A DNA stretch of 64,000 nucleotides from Corynespora cassiicola (Eukaryota; Ascomycota; Dothideomycetes; Pleosporales; Corynesporascaceae): contig JAEUWY010000023.1 of assembly GCA_022059125.1 (NCBI GenBank), positions 930,001-994,000 of the forward strand, read 5' to 3'. This document shows positions 10,883-23,088 of this stretch, piece by piece (within the stretch, counting starts at the first letter, position 1; the number at the start of each line of letters is the position of its first letter). Both the position numbers and the translations under genes were made by a program. The notes under the pieces are model-generated. The model made no database searches and was not told where the DNA came from. It saw nothing but the letters and a program-made list of their open reading frames with translations.

Positions 10883-13800
10883 TCAGTACTTTGGCATTTT
10901 GCCGAAGGTTGCGCCGTGGGAAGGCGCCTGGAAATGCGATGCTGGAGCCTGCTGTTCGTCATGGGGCACTACCACGCGTACCCTCTTGCTGTCGTCCCTG
11001 CGGCCCGGAAGTACGCCTGACGGTGCCCCAGGCCCTTGCTGGCCAGCATGGCCATCTCGTGGCTGGATTGTGCTCTCGCCGAAGGCTCCCCGGACAGCAG
11101 ACACGGCCTTGCTCTCATGGACCTTCCAGTCGTCCCCCTTGCGGACCGTCTTTGCGGCTTCCTTCTCCGCTTTTTTCCGGAGCAGCTCGTCTATCTTTTC
11201 ATCACGCCTTCTTCCACTCACGCAGTCGCAGAGGCATCCTTCCGTGGCACAAGCTCCGTCCGAGCTGGCGTCGGAAAACCACGTGGACAGGCAATTCGTG
11301 TGGCCGCCATGGCCACACAATGGACACCACGTCCACAACGTCGCTTTGGGGGGGCTGGCCTTCTCTGCTATCGAGGGCGAGGGCCCATCTTCCGACCAGT
11401 GAATGTCCGGCGCTGGGTTGGAGGCCAGCGAAGAACGCTTTCTCCTATGCTCCTTGTCCTTTGGGCCTGTGCGTGACTTTGCTTTGGTTTTCTTCTTCGC
11501 GGATACGGGCTCGAAGGCTGGGTAGCGACCCCAGCAGATCGGGCAAGGTGCTTGGGCTCGTCTGCATGACTCGCAGCGCATTTTATCCTTTGGGTTGTTG
11601 ATGGGCGACTTGCAACTCAGGCAGAGTAGCCCGAGTTGCGTGTCCTTCAGCGCTTGCTCGTAAACGGCAGGGTATGTGGGATAAGCGAGCCGGCGGAGTG
11701 TCGCCGCGGGATTAAACAGCGAGAGACTGTGAAGTTGAGCATGATAACTATGGAGGATGGCCTCGGCTTGATACGGATTGATGCCGGTATCTATGAGCTG
11801 GGTGAGCTGGGTCGAGAGAATAGTCCGGGCCTGGGTTGGCGTTAGGCCCAGCGCAGTGAACGTGTCCGCAAAGGCGGTGAGAACCTCTGCTGTGTCAATT
11901 TCGCTGGTTTCAGATTGAAATTGCGTCTGGGGCAGCAATGGTGCCAGCAGGAGCAGCAAAAGGGAAGACGTCTGCGCATCCGACAATGTGCTTGTATGGA
12001 AGGCGACTATGTTCTTCAAGAGGCCGATGACGGTGAAGGCCGAGCCCTTTTCCGCGTCAACGTGCATGTCTTGGTAATCTGACAGCAGTAGCGGGCCCTC
12101 GGCTGCTTGATCAAGTGCCGGGGGAGCGCTCTCCGCCGCGTGTGGCAGGGAAGGCGGTAGCTTTGGCGCGTGCGGAGACCGCAGCTCTTCGTAGACGTCA
12201 GGCACAATGGTACCGCTCGCCTCCATGTCGATGCTGTAGTCCATCGACGATGTGGACATGTCGCCTCTGCTGCTGCTGCTCGTGTACGCCTCCGACTCGG
12301 AACTGTCATGGCGCAGGAGCTGGTTGTTGCGGCGTAGATTCTCAATGTCCATGACGGCCTGCTCTCTGCTGCTGAATTCAACCGGATGGCCCGAGCCATG
12401 GCGGGCCGAACCTAGCTGGTCGCCCTGACCCGAGGACGCTACGGCTCCTGCTTTGTTCCTGCCAATCGGAATGGTGGTGGGTGATACTTGGACGCTCTTT
12501 CCCAGGTTGTCTCCCCCCGCAGAAGGGTGATCCTCGCCGTTATCTGGTCCGACCTCTCCTGACTTTCCAAAAGCGGACTCCTCTGTGGAATCTTGCCACT
12601 TCTCCGGTATCGACTCCATGCCTCCCTGGGAGGGAGACTTGCCGCTCGCGAAAGAGCTTGGCATTGAATTCCCGCGCTGCGAGTCTGTTGAGGCAGAAAA
12701 CATGGCAAAGCTCTCGTCCGAGTCATGCCGATCCAGTCGAGGCGGTATCTGGATGTTGATCCCTTGCTCGTCAGTAGGTTCTAGGCTAAGCGGGGCACGG
12801 GGAGGTGCTCGCCAACTGCCAACCAGGGCGCGACGTTCGTCAAGGTCTCCTGAGGAATACCAACGTGGCCCAGTAAAGCTGGGGCGGTCTGGGTCAAGGG
12901 ACCGGTTTGCGTGTTCTGGCGTAAGCAGGGCGCCCTCTCCCGAGGAGTGTGGACCTGCAATGGCTGGCGGAAGTTTAATCTCGTCGTCATGATCAGGATC
13001 TGGAAGGTAGGGTCTCTGCGTGTCGATGGCTGCAGACGGGGTGGATGTGAGTGGCCGGGCAAGTGGGGTAGGCAGATTGGAGGTGCTCTCGGTCGCTGTG
13101 ATTTGAGGCTGATTTGGGGTTTGCAGTGCAGGTTGGGCTTTGTCAGTCTGCCCTAGGATCGCACGAACCGCGGGGTTGGGAGGGGGAGCCAGCTTGTCAT
13201 GCGCAAGGACTTGTCCAGGAATTGGCCTTGGTCTAACGTCGGACAGGGGGACAGCGGCAGCGCTCTTCGTCAGTCGACGCTCCCTGTGCAACTCAGCACG
13301 ACGTCTGGTCGCCGTCGCGATTGAGACACCGACGATCCTCCATGTCTCAGCAAGCCGGTAAAATGCGGCTCTCTGGGCATATTCGGCATTTTGCTCGAAG
13401 ATCAGCTGGAGCTCCTGGAAGGATTGCGCCGTCGGCGGGTCAGGGAGCGGAATGGCCTTGTACTTTTGAGCTAGGTAGGCAAAGATTTGTACGCTCATCG
13501 CACCCGGCAGGGTGCCTCGGAAAGCCACCTGATTCGGCTTTGAAGAGTCACTGTGGATGGCCATGGAATCGGTGAGGAACATGACCTTTGCAGGCCCCTC
13601 GGAGGGGGGAGTGCTTCCGAACGATCTGGCCGATCTGTTGCTGGCGGTGCGGCCATGGTGTCTCTTGAGGGACGAACTGAGGAAGCTGTCGTCCAGGCTG
13701 TCATCTGCAGAGCTGCGCAAGCTCCCCTTCTCAGGGCTGCTGCGCTTGTCACGTGGGTCACCAATGTACGTGTCGTCAGAATACGCTAGGCCCGCGGAGC

Positions 13801-15470
13801 GCCTGCGGCGTGGTCTTTTTTGGGCGAATCCACCAATTTCCCCACTTGGCGATACTGCAAACGCCTGCAAGTTTCGACGATCCACCACCTTGGAAGCCAG
13901 GTGGGCGTCGTTCTGCTGGAATACGCCTTCTCGACCCACGGTCCAGAGGGTGTCACGCGAGTGCCAGAGCATATCGGTCGGGGCGCTAGCGAATTTGTTG
14001 ATCTCCCGGAAAGGCAAGTAGGGACGTCTGAAATCCCATACGTGAATGACCGAGTGGTCACGGTCGTAGGAGGTAGCCAGCTGGGTGCACTGGTAGGCAC
14101 CCTTCTCGTAGTACTCGTCTGACCAGTTGGGGGGCCTCCAGCGGGCCTTGTGGACGGGGTAAGGGGTGGTGAGGACGAAGGCGGGCTTTTGGCGCCTGCC
14201 ATCGACGGAGAAATCCCACACCTTGACCGTCTTGTCGACGCCCGAGCTGAGCAGATGCTTGCCGTCGGGATGCCAGTCAATCGAGGTGCAGGTGCGCTGG
14301 TCGTGCGCTGTGATCTTCTGCTTTGGGCTCTTGTTCTGTCGGAAGTCCCATCTCTGGATGGTGCCATTGTCAGTGCCAAATGCAAATTCTACAGCGTCGG
14401 TGGGGGACCACTGGACATCGCGGATACCGCCGTTGATGCCAGAGTACTGGTCCCTACTCGGGCAGGTCATGATGTCCTTGCGCATGTCCCTGAGGTCCCA
14501 CAGGCGGACGGTGGTGTCGTGGCTTGCAGACAGCAGCAGGTGGCCCTGGTGCGGGTTGAAGGCCAGCTTGTGCACCTGGCGGGAGTGCTCGTGCAATCGC
14601 GCCAGCTCAACGCCAGCGCGGTTGAGATCATACAGAATGACTTTGCCATTGGCGGCGGCAGTTGCAATATGCGTGCTGAACTGGCCATGCGACCACTTCA
14701 CATCATGGATGGCAAGCCCCTCGCGCTGGCGGTGGGAGCCCCCCGTCGTGTGCTCTGCATAGTTGATGACGGCAGCACGCAGGTTGGTCTCCTCGACAAT
14801 CTTGGCGTCGTGGACGCGGACGGTCTTGAGGATCTCCTTGCCTGCAAGGATGGCGTGGGACCTGTCACGGTTGATGTCGAGCGCGGAGATTTCTAGGCCC
14901 GTCTTGTGGGCGGCGTCTTGCGACGAGCCGGAGCGGATGCTATGGACGCGCAGCACTCAGCGAAACAGGTCGAAACAGAGGCAAGAGGCAAAATGCAGGG
15001 CGGGAGGAGACGGAGACAGACGGGGAGCAGACGGGGAGCAGGCGGGTAGCAGAAGGTTAGACGGCGGCCGGACGCCAAAGTGTATCAGGGCGGGTGGGCG
15101 TCTGGCCCAGGGGCGCCAAAAATACCGCGGCGGAAGTGGAGCGGTGGAGGGCTGGAGCAGGCATCATGGCCGGCGGGGCAGGCGCAGCAGCAACGGCAAT
15201 GAGTCGAAGCAGGCGAGTGAAGCGACTTGAAGCGAATAGGAGCGGGCAGACGGGCAGACGAACGGGTCAGGAGAAGGCGACTTACCCCGGGAGCAGCTTC
15301 GGCACTAGCGGATTCGGACGACCTCCATCGGGGCGATTCGTCTGCGCGCTCGGCGGCCGGGAGCCATATGCGGTGACGAATCGAGAGAAATATGAGGTCT
15401 TTGAAGGGGGCAGCGGCGGCGGCGGCGGGATGGACGGGGCCGCAGAGATGCGACGGGGCTGCTCAGCCAT
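10883..15470 (-). CDS. RTC1: RTC1/SEA2 (WDR24 homologue), WD40-RING subunit of the SEA/GATOR2 complex
   Basis: Subunit of the vacuole-associated SEACAT/GATOR2 complex that controls TORC1 and autophagy. The large exon (14939-10883) encodes WD40 repeats (about residues 90-410; SALDINRDRSHAILAGKEIL, SASHDTTVRLWDLRDM, SSGVDKTVKVWDF), a long disordered Ser/Pro-rich middle, and a C-terminal zinc/RING region (about 1165-1310; CLSCKSP, CESCRRAQAPCPICWGRYP, WCPLCGHGGHTNC). The big ORF opens with GTG right after a TGA, so a first exon is required. 15470-15286 (MAEQPRRISAAPS.. to LVPKLLPG) with donor GTAAGT and acceptor CATAG at 14940 keeps frame and gives 1413 residues. An ATG at about 15641 is an alternative start. 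Exon 1 and the 346-nt GC-rich intron are inferred. Confidence 0.9.
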
Positions 15471-16415
15471 GGGCAACGCGTGCGCGGGTGCGTGCCTGCC
15501 GGCTGGGGGGGAGGGACGAGGTGCTGGCGGCGGTTGGTCTAGCTGGCTATGGGCGCGTCGACATGGTTGACGTGGTGGTGGGTGGGTAGCAAGTAATGGA
15601 TGGAGGATACCTGATGGATCGAGGATGCCCGGTTGGGACAAGAGTATCCGTCTGGCCCTCGTATCTACAGCGAGTCCGTCTTCTGCCTCCTACCTGGGGA
15701 GCAGAACTAGAACTAGAGCTGGAGCTGGAGCTGGAGCTGGAGCTCCCACGGCCCACGGCCCACGGCCTACGGGCTACGGCCTACCGCGCGTCCGGCAGGT
15801 GGTGTATACAGCAGCACACAAAGAATGCGGTGAGTTAGGGTCGCAGCCGGCCAGTAGTGCTGAAACGGGCGCGCGGCAGGTAGACCCGGGGGCGAGGCGC
15901 TGAGTCGGAGGGTGAGGGAGGTTTGAGGTCGCTGTGACTGATATGCAGGACGTGCAGAGAGGCAGCGGTGCAGCGGTGCAGGCGGGCGCGCAGGCGGGCG
16001 TGCAGCTCCAGGCCAGAAGGGCGGGCGAAGGCTGGCGGGCTTCCAGAGCGATGCCAGGGACAAGGCGTGAATCGAGTCGCCAAGCCGTCGAGGGCCCATG
16101 TCCTGGTCGCGGTGGCGCACCCGCTGCTGCTGCTGAGCCTGTGCTGCCCTCGACTGGCGGGTCGACGCTGTGCGTGCACTGGGACTGGGACCGAGACCAC
16201 CTTCAACACCATGCCACTGCGCCTTTTCTCTCGATAACTCCTCTCTTCTCCCCTCCAGCCCCCCCTCCGCCCGCCATTTCACGCCGACGCCTCGCTGCCC
16301 GGGGCCGACTGTCTGCGTGCCCCCCCCAGAGCTGCGAGCAGCTGCACACTCCATCCTCCCGACCACACACTCCCTCGCTCCCTCACTCTCCCTCGAGCAC
16401 AGCTCCCCTCCGGCC
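15471..16415. promoter_or_regulatory. Divergent promoter region of RTC1 and the ABC transporter
   Basis: 945 GC-rich bases between two outward-facing start codons. It contains a (GAGCTG) repeat at 15716-15744 and pyrimidine-rich tracts just before the transporter ATG (CTCCCTCACTCTCCCTCG). ORFs here are low-complexity on both strands and are not called as genes. Confidence 0.6.
15716..15744. repeat. (GAGCTG)n hexamer repeat
   Basis: Four perfect copies plus five bases of a fifth, inside the RTC1/ABC divergent promoter. Confidence 0.95.
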
Positions 16416-19400
16416 ATGGCCGCTCCCTCCCTCGTGGGCGACGTCGACGCCCTCGCCGCCGCCCTGGACGACGCCTCTTCCCGCTGGCCGAATGCCACTC
16501 GCTTTCGTGCAATTGCCAAAGTCCTCAACTACGCCTATCCCATCTTTCTGCTAGTCTTCTTTCTCGCCGCCTTCACAGTCCGCAGCATTATATCTTCTAA
16601 TTCTAATTCTAATATCTCAAAGCCCACCCAGACGGGCCCCGGAGGCAAGCCCTTGCCCGCCACCGATCCCACCCGCAACTTTGTCAAGAAGACGGCCCAT
16701 GACGACGTCACACAGAGCCAGAAGCGCGTCTTCGAGTGGCTGTCGCTGGCCGCCGCCCTGACCTTCGTCGGCAACTCCATCAACGTCGTCGTCCACGCCC
16801 TGTACGCCCGTAAAGAGCACTGGTGGTGCGGCCAGCACGTAGTGGTATGGCCCCCTGCATTGATTCTGGTCGACTGCAAGCTCACATGATTTTTTTCCCG
16901 CTCCCTTCAGATCTATCTCGTCGGCTCATTCTTCGTCTACTGCCTCTTCCTGATCTCGCTCCTCGACTCGAAGCCTTCTCCCACCGTGGCCCACCTGTCG
17001 ACATGGACCGTGGCTCTCGTGCTCGAAGCTGTCCTCGTGGCCCTTTCCATTTCCATCTATACCCACACGCACAAGGAGCCGACCGCCGGAGCACCGCCGC
17101 GCGAGCGCCTTCGGTTCCACATGACGTCGTGGGAATCCACCGAGGTCGCCCTCGACCTGCTCCGCATAGTCATTCTGCTTTCTCTGGTCGGCTTCTATTA
17201 CGTCTTCGTTACGCTCCCCCAGAGGCGGCGGACTCAGGAGGCCGGTTCGTCCAGCGAGACCACTTCGCTGCTTGGCGGCGGCGAGCGGGAAGGCCACGCG
17301 GAGAACGGTCACGCGAACGGTTCATATGGCTCGGTTCAGACCAGCGGTGGCAAAGACCAACACCACGCTGAGGCTGCACCGCCCGCCTGGAGCAGGCCCA
17401 CGGGCGCCCCGTCACGTAGCTGGTGGGAGTACATCAAGGGCTACCACGTCTTCTTCCCCTACCTGTGGCCGTCGAAAGACAGGCGCTTGCAAGTCGTCGT
17501 GGTCATCTGCTTCCTGATCGTCCTCTGCCAGCGAGTCGTCAATCTCATGGTTCCAGACCAGCTTGGTCGCATCGTCGACGATCTGGGCGAGGAACCTGAC
17601 AAGCGGAGCAGGAATCCGTGGACTGCTATTGCGATCTACATCATGTTTCGCCTCGTGCAGGGGAACAACGGCCTGCTTGGGGCCATACGATCGACGCTCT
17701 GGATCCCCGTAGGACAGTATTCGTACCGCGAACTATCGGTTGCGGCATTTGAGCACGTGCACAGCCTTAGTCTGGACTTCCACCTCGGCAAGAAGACGGG
17801 CGAGGTCCTGTCAGCGCTTGGAAAGGGCAATTCTATCAACACCTTCTTGGAACAGGTGACCTTCCAGGTCGTTCCCATGCTGATCGATTTGGCCGTCGCC
17901 ATCGGCTACTTCCTCATCAAGTTTGATGCTTACTATGCCCTCGTGATCGCCGTCGTCACCTTTTGGTACATCTACCTGACTATCCGCATGGCCCAGTGGA
18001 GAGCTGAAATACGCCGAGAGATGGTCAATGCGGATAGGGAGGAGGATGCCGTCAAGTATGTAGTCGCGTTCCTCCCCGAAATTACCCGCTGCACTTCAGT
18101 CCGGCTAATGGTTGCAGAAACGACTCCATGGTCTCATACGAGACGGTAAAGTACTTCAATGCAGAAGCTTTCGAATTCAACCGCTACCGAGCGGCCGTCA
18201 ACAAGTTCCAGAATGCAGAGTACAAGGTCTTGTTCTCGCTTAATCTTATGAACATCTCGCAGAACATGGTCTTTATGCTTGGTCTTCTGGTCACGTGCTT
18301 CATCGCCGCGTACCAGGTCACGACGGGCATCCAGCCGGTCGGCAAGTTCATCACGCTCGTGTCGTACATGGGCCAGCTGCAGAGTCCGCTAAACTTTTTC
18401 GGTACCTTTTACAGGATGATCCAGTCTGCCATGATCAACTCGGAGCGCATGTTGGAATTGTTCAAGGAGCAGCCGACGGTGGTGGACCGCGAAGATGCTG
18501 CAGCTCTTCCGTCGTGCGAAGGAGACCTTCGCTTCAATGACGTTCATTTCTCCTACGACAACCGAAAGCCCGCCCTCCAGGGCCTCGACTTCCACTGCGC
18601 TCCGGGCACGACCACGGCGTTTGTCGGCGAGTCTGGTGGCGGTAAATCGACCGTCTTCCGCCTTCTGTACAGGTTCTACAACACGACTTCTGGTAGCATC
18701 CAGGTCGACGGACATGATGTCGAGGACCTCACCATCGATTCGGTGCGAAAGAACATCGGCGTGGTGCCACAGGACACTGTGTTGTTCAACGAGACATTGA
18801 TGTACAACCTACGATATGCTAACCCGGAAGCTACGGATGAGCAAATCTACGAGGCCTGTAAAGCGGCGAGCATCCACGACAAGATCATGTCCTTCCCTGA
18901 CAGGTACGAGACCAAGGTCGGCGAGCGTGGACTCCGTCTTTCTGGAGGCGAGAAGCAGCGCGTGGCGATTGCCCGCACCATTCTCAAGAACCCTCGTATC
19001 ATCATGCTCGACGAGGCTACGGCCGCCTTAGACACGGAGACGGAGCAGCACATCCAGGAAGCCTTCACGTCCCTGGCTCACGGCCGCACGATGCTGATTA
19101 TCGCCCATCGACTCAGCACCATTACTCATGCTGACCAGATCCTGGTTTTGCACAAGGGCAAGGTGGCGGAGCGTGGGACACATGAGGAGCTGCTCGAGAA
19201 GAATGGCCATTATGCAGCCATGTGGAAGAAGCAAATACGGGCACAGAGGGCGGCCGAACAGGCTAAAGTGCTCAAGGACAAGGCCGATCGACTACGCAGA
19301 GAATCGAAGGACGGCAACATTGGATTGGATGACGAGAGCAGCAGTCATTCCAATTCGTCATCAGACGACGAGAGGATGAAGAAGTCTAAGAGCACTTATA

Positions 19401-19453
19401 CGGGCTCGGAACGCGATTCAGGCCACGGCAGCAAACCCCCTGGCCACCCGTAA
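16416..19453 (+). CDS. HMT1: HMT1-type vacuolar ABC half-transporter (ABCB6 group)
   Basis: ATP-driven exporter with an extra N-terminal membrane domain, as in S. pombe Hmt1, which confers heavy-metal tolerance at the vacuole. Exons 16416-16844, 16911-18055 and 18118-19453 give 969 residues. About five N-terminal membrane segments (FLLVFFLAAFTV, IYLVGSFFVYCLFLISLL, VALVLEAVLVALSISIY, IVILLSLVGFYYVFV among them) precede the six-helix ABC core. The nucleotide-binding domain has Walker A GESGGGKST (about residue 694), signature LSGGEKQRVAIAR (about 800), Walker B IIMLDEA (about 820) and the switch His in IIAHRLST. Exon 2 ends VK, exon 3 resumes NDSMVSYETVKYFNAE, the family motif just before the last helices. 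The Ser-rich tail (SSHSNSSSDDERMKKSKS) looks phosphorylatable. Substrate (phytochelatin, glutathione conjugates or other) is inference. Confidence 0.92.
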
Positions 19454-22400
19454 ATCAAACCAGGGAGGGGGACTAAATTGGTGCCACCCACCCCCCCAAA
19501 AAAACAACAAAGAACAAACAGCGAATCCTAGAAGCTGGATAAGAGAAAGTGGGAGCCGCAGGGCACAAAATTTTCCTTCAGCCACTGAAAAAGCTTTTCT
19601 ATGCACATGTTCTAATACGTTTCCTTTCTTTTCGTTCATGGCTCACGGCTCACGGCTTGGAGGCATTTTGGCATGGCGTAGGTGGCGGGTCTGATATTTT
19701 TTTTCTGTACATTGCAGGGTCACGTCTCTCCTTCTCTCACGGCGCTCATGGGTTTATGGTTTCGGCTTTGCTTTTTCCTCACTCTACGGATGGGCTGGGC
19801 GGATTGAATGTTGCTGGGAGTGAAGAGCTGGGTCGTATGTTTATTGTGTTATGTTGTTGTTTTTTCCAAGGGCGGTGGTATCATGCTCAAGACCGTATAT
19901 ATCTGCCAAAGGGTGGCGAAGAATGATGGCATCGACACAAGAATGTTGATCGACTCGAGACCGCCATCCCCCGCGTTCTACGACTGTGCCCAGAATCGGA
20001 GGCAATTCCGAGTCGACGGCCCAAAGAAAGGGGGATGAGCATCGTTTCCGAGAAAGAGTGGCGGTGGATTGCTTTGCAAATGTCGAGGAAACCGCCCCGA
20101 CTTCGTTTTGGCGCGTTAACACCACGTTTACAATAGAAAGGTACCTAATTCGTCCCCCAATTTGCCACATGTCTGCGTCCCGGTTTTTTCTTTGGTTATG
20201 CAGGTGTGATGTGATGGGCGCGCCTTTTGGCAGCCCACGTTCAGGGCCCTGGGATACGGGTACGGGACGTGGCGCCACGTGAGAAAGGGACAAGAGGCTG
20301 GAACTCGGCCGCCGGCGGGGTGGGACGCTGGTCTCGCGTCGCGGCTTCTAAAGTGCACGATCTAATAGTTTGCTGTCTTTTTACTTTTTTTGGCAACATG
20401 GCGAGGGTCCGTGGAGCACGCAGGCAATAGTATAGTTCGGCGCGGCCCACGCACACAATAGCGTCAACGCACGCCTGCCTGCCTACCTCTCCGCCGGGCC
20501 CGGCCTGGAAAGACGAGACGCAACGAAGGTACCGAACCGACCCGGGTCCCATCAACAACCCACCCATCATTCTCCCAAAAATAAAAACCGCACGTCCAGC
20601 TACGTGCCCATCCATCTCCAGCCGTGCGGCCCTGGCGGCTCTGGCGGCTCTGGCGGCCCTGGTGGACGGCGGCAGACCCGACCCACGGCGCCTGGTCGCT
20701 CGCTCGCTCACTCGCTCGCGCTGCTGCACGGGCAAGGCACAGCATTTTCGCGCGGGACTGGACCTTTGCCCTTTTTTCCCCTCTTGCCCACGCACCCCCT
20801 CGCTCGCTCGACCGTTGGAAGGGAGCAGCCCGCCCCCGCGCCCCCTAATCGCTACCAAGGTGCTGGGTTGGCGGAGCACGTCCGTCCACACGTAACCCCG
20901 CCGTGGGAGGATCTGGCGAAAGGGTGGGTTGATGGGACCCGGGGGATTGGGACCCTTGGGATTGGCGATTGGGGGTGTGTGTTGGTCGGGGAGGGAGACG
21001 GAGGGAGACGGAGGGAGAGGTAAAGGGGTTTGGAGGCGTGGCGGGTGGGTGGAGGGGAGAGGGCGGATATGAGATGGGGGAGGATAGCAGGAATGCGCCT
21101 GGAGGGATTGCGCAGGTCGAGGGTTGGAGGGTGACATTGTGTGCTCTCGGGGTTCTTGGGTGCGAGGGCTCGGCGATGGGTGAGTGCGTCGTGGGAGCGG
21201 GCAGGGCGTCTTGGGGGCCGGGGGGTGTTGTCCTTGGTCGGCGCCGGAGGGGGGTGGGAGCGTCTGTGCAGCAGCTGAGGGGGACGGGGGGTGGACTGGA
21301 CTGGACTGGATGGAGCTCGAGTGGGCGGCTGCCAGGTGCTTTGGTCCCGTCCCTCATCAAAGGGCCACGCCTTAGCCAGGTGTCGAGCTCTGCTAGCTTT
21401 GCTAGCTTTGCTAGCTCTGGAGCTCTAGCTACCTGTTTACCCGTCTGGCCTCGGAGACTTGCACAGCGGGATAGCATAGCTGGTGTAGACAGCTCGCCCT
21501 CATCACCACCACACCACACGCCCGCGCACACGTCCACGGCGCACATCCATCTCACTGACGCAGCTCCGTCCATCCAGCCAACCGCGCCGCATCCCGCACC
21601 CCACGCCCCTCGCCCAAGGGCTGCATGTGCCTCATTGTCTCATCCGAATCCAGCACCCACTGCGCCTTGCCTACGTGCAAGCTGACCTGGGCCGGGAAAA
21701 GCGACCAGGACCCAGCGTCCAAAAGGTGGCCAGGGCAGAGGGCAGGACAGGGGAGGGGACCCGCATTCGGCGATTAACCAGCTCGCTTGCAGGCCCGAGA
21801 TAGGCAAGGTGTGGGAGAGGAGGAGGGGGACCTGACCTGTGTGTCCACCTGTTCGAGCCGCGCAGTCGAGAGAGGCCATGGTGGGAGAGGTGGTGTGCCC
21901 CGCCGAAACGACTGTTGCCCATAACCTCTCCGCCCGCGCGCCGCCTGCTGCTGCTGCCGCTACCTACAGCAGCTTCCGAGCCTGGAAGCGGAACGGACCT
22001 GAATCTGGGCTGGACTGGGGGTCTTTTCCCTTTGGCGAGACCACCATCTAACTGCTTTCCCCCCCATCCCATCCCATCCCATCCCATCCCATCCCTCAGC
22101 CCTCGGCGTTCCCTCCCTCTTCTAATCTCCCTCTCTCCCTCTGTCCAATCTCCCCCCGTCTCTCCTTCTCCCGCTCGTGGCGCATCGGACGAACACCAAG
22201 CAACGTTCCCGAGCCCAGGGCTCCCTTCCTTCCTCCATCCCACCTCCCACCTCGGATCGCCACACCAATCCTTCCCACCCCTCGTACCCCATCCAAACGA
22301 CGCGCCTCCCGCCCACCCAACCGAACCCAACCGGGGATCCCAAGCTCTATCCTCTCTTCGCAAGAAGACCCCGCCAAAAAGCCGGCCAACCTCCGAGATC

Positions 22401-23088
22401 GCGCTCCGATCTGCTGGGAAAGGCGAAAAAGACGTTGTCGGGTGGAGTCCAAACGGAGCGATAGCGCAACCGTTCGGGTGGAGAGAAGGACCGCTTCGTA
22501 CTGCTGCTACGGCTGCTGCTGCTGCTGCTGCGGTTGCTTACGCTTACTTTACCCATCTGCCACCTTTTATTTTTTTTTAACTTGTTCCCCACCGGCACCT
22601 TGCCTTGCCTTGACCATTCCACCGGATCCCGCCCACCGTTGGCCCTTTTTTCGCCCCATCCTATCCGCACACCCCTCTCTCTTCCGAAATTTCTCCTTGC
22701 TAGACGTTTCGCGGGGCTTTGGCGGGCTCAGTCGCAATCCTCGCCTTTTACCTTGGGCGCGCGAATCCTCGCAGCAAGGCAAAGGGAAAGAAATCTCGAG
22801 GCAGGCCTCCCAGCAGCGAAGAATATCGCAAGCCGGGCGCGATTCCACGCTACCTAGCGACACCCGCGTTCGTAGTGCTTCGGGAGACGCCGCGCGTGTG
22901 GGTGCGCGGAGACCCGAGGGAAGGGTTCGCGGATTTTTTTGGGGGTCGGGCACACTATACCCTAAATTTTTTTTGGTCTGCGATCCTGCTGGCTGCTTTC
23001 GCCCTTTTCTTTTTTGCGCTGCACGTTCGTTGGACGCGAGGTTAGGGCTTGACGGATACGGTAGGGCGGCGTCTGGCTGTTCTGCAGA
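19454..23088. other. 3.6-kb intergenic region, GC-rich, no recognisable gene
   Basis: Between the ABC transporter and the methyltransferase. Overlapping ORFs on both strands are low-complexity (Arg/Pro/Ala-rich), with short repeats such as GGCGGCTCT (around 20630-20660), GCTAGCTTT (around 21395-21415) and (ATCCC)6. From about 22.0 kb the + strand is strongly pyrimidine-rich, which suits a long promoter or 5' UTR for the methyltransferase. CACGTG occurs at 20276-20281. Confidence 0.5.
22066..22095. repeat. (ATCCC)6 tandem repeat
   Basis: Six perfect copies in a pyrimidine-rich tract about 1 kb before the methyltransferase gene. Confidence 0.95.

Noticed and set aside
14150..14896. 248-codon plus-strand ORF
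   Set aside because: Antisense shadow of the RTC1 WD40 exon.
20241..21573. Long Pro/Arg-rich ORFs on both strands between the ABC transporter and the methyltransferase
   Set aside because: No motif, biased composition and mutual overlap indicate chance ORFs in GC-rich DNA.
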